DNA of 64,000 bases from Leptospira venezuelensis (lineage in GTDB: Bacteria > Spirochaetota > Leptospiria > Leptospirales > Leptospiraceae): the NCBI RefSeq assembly GCF_002150035.1, contig NZ_NETS01000011.1, positions 832,130 through 896,129 on the forward strand, given 5' to 3'. Positions 60,431-64,000 of the stretch are shown here, in pieces; the first letter of the stretch is position 1, and each line of letters opens with the position of its first letter. A model generated the notes under the pieces. That model did not search any database, was not told the origin of the DNA, and saw only the letters and a list, made by a program, of their open reading frames with translations. The position numbers were made by a program, and so were the translations under genes.

Positions 60431-61576
60431 ATGTCTACGATTAGTCTTACTCGAACTTCAGGGAAGAAAAAGGCTCTGATCAAAAATGCAAATTTAGAAA
60501 AAAAGAAAACGAAGAACACCAAAACTTCGCAAGAAATTTCCAAAAGCCTGATCAAAGGTCTGAATCTTCCTATCATATATTCTCCTTCTTCTCCGGAGAA
60601 AGCAGATCTAAAATATCTAACCGATTGGATCAAAAAAAATCATAAAGAAATACAAAGAGATCTATTGATCTACGGGGCAATTCTATTCAGAGGTTTTAAT
60701 ATAGGTTCTTCCGAAAATTTCGAAAAGGTGGCTTTGAGCCTGGATTCCAATCTTTCGGAAGCATATTTGGGAACTTCTCCCAGAGATAAAAAAACAAAAT
60801 TTGTTCATACTGCAAGTGAACTTCCTTCTGCTTATCCGATCATGCAACATGCTGAGATGAGTTTCCTAAATAAACCTCCTAAAAAACTTTTCTTTTACGC
60901 AAAGGTGGCTCCATCCAAAAACGGAGAAACTCCTATCACTGATCTGAGAACTGTTTTACGAGAGATGCCTTCCAATATTTCTAACAAAGTAGAAAAGCAT
61001 GGGATCAAGTATATTCGTCATTATGATGGTCCAGGTGCTTCTCGTTATAGTCTATGGAAAACTAAACCTTGGAATGAAATGTTTAAGACTATAGATAAAA
61101 AAAAAGCGGAGAAGGAGATAAAAAACCAAAATTTTGAACATGAATGGCTGCCTGGAAATAAATTAAAATTAGTTAATTCTCAAGTTGGTATCAGAAAGCA
61201 TCCAATTGCAGGTTCAAAAGCTTGGCATAACCATAGCCAAACATTTCATATAGATTCTCCTAGATTAGAATATAAATATGTTTTCAAAAGGCAAAAAACT
61301 TTGAGAGGGCTTGGAGTCTATTTGATCCTGAACTTTTTGACTGGAATCAAAAAGTTATTCAGCAAATCAGAAGATTTAGATGTTCATGCAACATACGGAG
61401 ATGGCTCAGAAATTTCTAATAGAGATATTAAAACGATCATGAACATATTCTGGAAGAATATTCAAATTTTCTCATGGCAGAAGGACGATATTCTATACAT
61501 AGATAATTATTCAGTTTCTCATGGAAGACTTCCATTTGTCGGTCCGAGAGAGATCCAAGTTGCCTGGACAGAGTAA
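60431..61576 (+). CDS. TauD/TfdA-family dioxygenase, 381 aa
   Basis: Fe(II)/2-oxoglutarate-dependent oxygenase, closer in size and layout to clavaminate-synthase-like and SyrP-like members than to taurine dioxygenase. His140-x-Glu142 (MQHAEMSF) and the distal His in SVSHGRLPF supply iron ligands; Arg in GPREIQVAW binds 2-oxoglutarate. LIYGAILFRGFN and WHNHSQTFHID are family blocks. The first 45 residues are very basic (KKKALIKN, EKKKTKNTK). I start at ATG 60431, with AAGGGG nine bases before it. A lipid or amino-acid substrate is possible; regulation is probably shared with the carboxylase. Confidence 0.87.
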   Translation: MSTISLTRTSGKKKALIKNANLEKKKTKNTKTSQEISKSLIKGLNLPIIYSPSSPEKADLKYLTDWIKKNHKEIQRDLLIYGAILFRGFNIGSSENFEKVALSLDSNLSEAYLGTSPRDKKTKFVHTASELPSAYPIMQHAEMSFLNKPPKKLFFYAKVAPSKNGETPITDLRTVLREMPSNISNKVEKHGIKYIRHYDGPGASRYSLWKTKPWNEMFKTIDKKKAEKEIKNQNFEHEWLPGNKLKLVNSQVGIRKHPIAGSKAWHNHSQTFHIDSPRLEYKYVFKRQKTLRGLGVYLILNFLTGIKKLFSKSEDLDVHATYGDGSEISNRDIKTIMNIFWKNIQIFSWQKDDILYIDNYSVSHGRLPFVGPREIQVAWTE

Positions 61577-61660
61577 AAAATTTGAATTAATACGTCTGAA
61601 TCTTAGGTGGTCGTCAGGTTGCAAAATTTTACGCTATCGTCCTGGTCTTTATTTCTTTCG

Positions 61661-62578
61661 TTAAAGCCTCATTACATCCATGAGGCATTCTGCATGTTTG
61701 TTTTTTATAAAACTACTTTCAGAAACAAAACTTAAAAAAGTTTTTAATGAAGGGTTTTGATTTTCCTGAACGTAAAAAACGGAAACAGGTAAGTATAATT
61801 GTTTGATCGGAACAAATTTTGTATCAGCAGGCGCAAAATTCTGGGCACCTAAAATTGTTAAAGAAACTCCCCTACCAGTAGCAACCAAAATAGGACAACT
61901 TTCTCTTTCATTCTTTATATAAACCTTGGGCTTGATCCCACTTTGTTTAAAAAGAGAGGAGATCGTATCATAAAAACTTCCAGAGTCTTTTTTAGGATGT
62001 AATATAATCGTTTCGTCCTTTAATTCCTTAAACTCGATCTCTTCCCTTTTAGCAAGAGGATGTCTTTTAGGAACGAGAACACCGAGCACCTCGTCATGAA
62101 CTGGATGTTTTTCCAAACGTGGATCAGGCACTTCTCCTTCTAAAAAGCAAATATCAAATTGAGCTGATTTTAAACCTTTGATAATTCTGTTTCGAGTCTC
62201 TTGCTGAAGCTGCAATTTAATCCGAGGAAAACGATCCTGAAATTCGTTGATAATCTGAGGTAAACTCGCCATAAAAGTAGTAGTAGAAAAACCTATGCTA
62301 AGACCTCCCGCTTTGAGTTTCCCGATCGAACGAACTTCTTTTTCGATTTTTTCCGCTTTAGCAATGATCTCCCTGCCTTCTTTTAATAGATGAACTCCCG
62401 CTCCGGTAAGCTTTACGTGCCTTGTAGTTCTCTCGAATAGTTTAGTAGAAAGTTCCTCTTCGAAAGAGGAGATCAATCTAGTCAAAGGAGGTTGGGATAT
62501 TCCCAAAATTTCAGCGCTTTTCCTAAAATTCAATTCCTCTGCCACGACTATAAAAGATCTCAATTTAGATAAATCCAT
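61661..62578 (-). CDS. LysR-family transcriptional regulator
   Basis: 305 aa. Residues 1-60 form the winged helix-turn-helix (MDLSKLRSFIVVAEELNFRK, AEILGISQPPLTRLISSFEEELSTKLFERTTRHVKLT). The rest is the periplasmic-binding-protein-like effector domain (GLSIGFSTTTFMASLPQIINEF, VLVPKRHPLA). I start at ATG 62578; the longer frame crosses the LysR box. It is divergent from a thioredoxin-reductase-like gene, the usual arrangement for a regulator and its target. The ligand may be a redox or aromatic signal. Confidence 0.92.
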   Translation of the reverse strand: MDLSKLRSFIVVAEELNFRKSAEILGISQPPLTRLISSFEEELSTKLFERTTRHVKLTGAGVHLLKEGREIIAKAEKIEKEVRSIGKLKAGGLSIGFSTTTFMASLPQIINEFQDRFPRIKLQLQQETRNRIIKGLKSAQFDICFLEGEVPDPRLEKHPVHDEVLGVLVPKRHPLAKREEIEFKELKDETIILHPKKDSGSFYDTISSLFKQSGIKPKVYIKNERESCPILVATGRGVSLTILGAQNFAPADTKFVPIKQLYLPVSVFYVQENQNPSLKTFLSFVSESSFIKNKHAECLMDVMRL

Positions 62579-62583
62579 ACAGT

Positions 62584-62606
62584 ATTGATACCGAATTAGT
62601 ATCAAT
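62584..62606. promoter_or_regulatory. LysR-type box (ATAC-N7-GTAT)
   Basis: ATTGATAC and GTATCAAT are perfect 8-base arms with a 7-base spacer. This contains the LysR consensus ATAC-N7-GTAT (T-N11-A). It sits six bases upstream of the regulator ATG, so autorepression is likely, and about 120 bases from the divergent target. Confidence 0.8.
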
Positions 62607-62726
62607 TAATCAACTAAATTCGGAATAAAATCAAAAAATTCCGATTTTCTTTCAAATGTATTTACAACTTTAGGGATGGTAAAATTTCAATAATTAATAT
62701 CATAAAAAATTCTCGAGGGGGATAAC

Positions 62727-63641
62727 ATGAGATTTGATTACGAAGTATTGATCATTGGCGGAGGCCCGGCAGGTCTCAGTGCGGCCTTAGCTTTGGGAAG
62801 AATGAGCAGAACTGCACTTGTATGCGACGATAATCGTCCAAGGAATGCGGCTTCTTCTCATCTAAATAATTTTCCGACCAGAGACGGGATCCACCCTGCC
62901 GAATGGAGAAAATTAGTCAGAAAGGATTTAGAAAAATATAATACGATCAACTTTTTTGAGGGAAGTGTTATATCAGTTGAAAATTCCGGATCAGGCTTTA
63001 TTGCAAAATTATCGGCAGGCAAAACATTTAGTTTTAAAAAGGTTATTCTCGCATATGGAGTAGAAGATAAATATCTTTCGGTCCCAGGCTATAAAGAACT
63101 CTGGGGTAAATCCATTTTCCATTGCCCTTACTGCCATGGCTTTGAAGTGAAAGGTTCTAAGTTAGGACTAATCGGAAACGGAGATACGTTAGTCTATATG
63201 CTTCCCCTAATTTACGATCTGGCATCAGACTTAATTGTTTTTTCAAACGGAAAGGCAGAGCTTAAGGAAGAACAAAAAGAATTATTGAATAAGAAAAAAA
63301 TCCGTTTAATAGAGAATAAGATCACCGGCTTTGCATATGAAGGAGATCAACTCAAATCAGTTAGTTTAGATAACGGAGAGAATATCGAAAGGACAGGTCT
63401 CTTTGCACTTCCGACTTTCCCGTTCAAATTAAAGTCCACAATCGGAGAGGAACTTGGCTGTGAAAAAGATCAGTTTGGCTTCTACAAAATCGGAGAAAGA
63501 GGAAAGACAAGTGTAGATGGAGTGTATGCTTGCGGAGACAACGCAAGTGGTGCTCATTCTGTTCTATTAGCTGCCGCTTCAGGTGGAATGGCAGGAGCAG
63601 GTATAGTTCACGAGTTGTTAAGCGAGAAATTTTTAGAATAA
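62727..63641 (+). CDS. Thioredoxin-reductase-like FAD-dependent oxidoreductase, 304 aa
   Basis: Class II pyridine-nucleotide disulfide oxidoreductase. The FAD loop is IIGGGPAGLSAALALG (residues 9-24), the redox motif is Cys133-Pro-Tyr-Cys136 (FHCPYCHGFE), and the second nucleotide fold begins GLIGNGDTLVY; its glycine loop is less canonical than GxGxxA. DGVYACGDNASG closes the FAD site. The HCPYCHG form is typical of stand-alone TrxR-like oxidoreductases near LysR regulators rather than of housekeeping TrxB. Strong GAGGGGG ribosome site. Likely controlled by the LysR box upstream. Confidence 0.88.
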   Translation: MRFDYEVLIIGGGPAGLSAALALGRMSRTALVCDDNRPRNAASSHLNNFPTRDGIHPAEWRKLVRKDLEKYNTINFFEGSVISVENSGSGFIAKLSAGKTFSFKKVILAYGVEDKYLSVPGYKELWGKSIFHCPYCHGFEVKGSKLGLIGNGDTLVYMLPLIYDLASDLIVFSNGKAELKEEQKELLNKKKIRLIENKITGFAYEGDQLKSVSLDNGENIERTGLFALPTFPFKLKSTIGEELGCEKDQFGFYKIGERGKTSVDGVYACGDNASGAHSVLLAAASGGMAGAGIVHELLSEKFLE

Positions 63642-63697
63642 CTCTGTAGGAATTCCAGCATGAATTTGAGCACAAAATTGGAGTTGAAGTTTAGGGA

Positions 63698-63770
63698 ATT
63701 TTAGTATATGGGGTAAAGGCTTCTCCCACGGGCCCACCTCCTCCACCCGAACTTGGGCGGGGGCGGTCTC
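63698..63770 (-). repeat. GC-rich dispersed repeat, copy B
   Basis: Reverse-oriented relative of the element at 37331-37403. The core (GTTCGGGTGGAGGAG on the minus strand) is shared exactly and flanking similarity extends over about 70 bases. It lies in the 346-base gene-free stretch between the TrxR-like gene and the 16S gene. Confidence 0.75.
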
Positions 63771-63920
63771 CTTATTCTGTAGGAGTTCCTACGGAAAAAT
63801 CTCCAGACAAAGATCGATCTTTGCTCAGTTTGATTCTTTCGTTTGTTTGAATTATTAAGAAGAAGAGAAAAGACTCTTCGAAAACATATAGAGTAGCGTG
63901 ACTCACCGAATTGTTACACC

Positions 63921-63946
63921 CCCAGCCCTTGCAAGCAAGGACTGGG
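63921..63946. other. 12-bp stem-loop downstream of 16S rRNA
   Basis: CCCAGCCCTTGC pairs with GCAAGGACTGGG (one G-U or mismatch) around AA. TTTT follows on the + strand. In the rRNA transcript (minus strand) it is the second hairpin after the 16S 3' end, so processing or termination of the rRNA precursor is likely. Confidence 0.6.
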
Positions 63947-63956
63947 TTTTCGTCGT

Positions 63957-63972
63957 TCTAAGCAAGCTTAGA
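63957..63972. other. 7-bp stem-loop in the 16S trailer
   Basis: TCTAAGC and GCTTAGA flank AA. It is the first hairpin beyond the mature 16S 3' end on the minus strand. Confidence 0.55.
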
Positions 63973-63987
63973 TTTTGATCTCCTTAA

Positions 63988-64000
63988 AAAGGAGGTGATC
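63988..64000 (-). rRNA. rrs: 16S ribosomal RNA, 3' end only
   Basis: The last 13 bases read, on the minus strand, GATCACCTCCTTT, the universal 3' end of 16S rRNA with its anti-Shine-Dalgarno core CCTCC. The gene continues beyond the window. No 23S, 5S or tRNA lies downstream within the window, which fits the unlinked rRNA genes of Leptospira. Confidence 0.85.

Noticed and set aside
63921..63950. Rho-independent terminator of the TrxR-like gene
   Set aside because: The stem is followed by TTTT on the plus strand, but it is about 280 bases from the gene, beyond a repeat, and better explained as part of the 16S trailer.

Overview
The window looks like a piece of a Leptospira (spirochaete) chromosome. 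The grounds are moderate-to-low GC, many exported lipoproteins with loose spirochaetal lipoboxes, frequent TTG/GTG starts, short dispersed repeats, and the bare 3' end of a 16S rRNA gene entering at the right edge with no tRNA or 23S gene beside it. The species cannot be told from this stretch. No prophage, transposase, tRNA or CRISPR array was seen.

Layout. 1-8.8 kb: an acidic orphan protein, an RlmD/TrmA-type RNA methyltransferase, a SpoIID-like lipoprotein, a LolD/FtsX-type ABC exporter, and pyrE with a membrane protein. 8.9-10.1 kb: an acyl-lipid desaturase. 10.1-23.2 kb: seven minus-strand genes in series. A split set (ATP-grasp, alpha-E, transglutaminase-DUF2126) is followed by an imelysin-like lipoprotein and a TonB-dependent receptor, then a second set in which ATP-grasp and alpha-E are fused and followed by a short transglutaminase protein. 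A 21-bp perfect palindrome overlaps the likely -35 box of the first gene. 23.3-24.6 kb: a G-rich, repeat-bearing, integron-attC-like segment followed by an AT-rich orphan membrane protein, the best candidate for recently acquired DNA. 24.6-37.9 kb: lipoproteins (one a putative HExxH protease), lipid-modifying oxygenases, a HET-C-like exported protein under a duplicated palindrome, and an HpnM/HpnN-like lipid transport operon. 37.9-48.1 kb: nitronate monooxygenase, ABM-fold monooxygenase, HtrA-like protease, pirin, small lipoproteins, DUF445, a very large membrane protein, a 44-residue small protein, and a 7TM-SpoIIE phosphatase. 48.3-52.3 kb: a sulfate ABC import operon with a promoter, operator-like palindrome and internal terminator. 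52.3-56.5 kb: a DUF4384 lipoprotein, a band-7 lipoprotein and an exported WD40-caspase protein. 57-63.6 kb: a single-chain acyl-CoA carboxylase divergent from a TauD-like dioxygenase across a 26-bp palindrome, then a LysR regulator divergent from a thioredoxin-reductase-like enzyme across a textbook LysR box.

Themes. Much of the window concerns the envelope: lipid desaturation, oxidation, carboxylation and transport, lipoproteins, and metal or peptide uptake. The strongest candidates for an undescribed system are the paired ATP-grasp/alpha-E/transglutaminase locus built around an outer-membrane receptor, the exported caspase operon, and the attC-like segment with its orphan membrane gene. All identifications come from reading motifs by eye; no database search was run.
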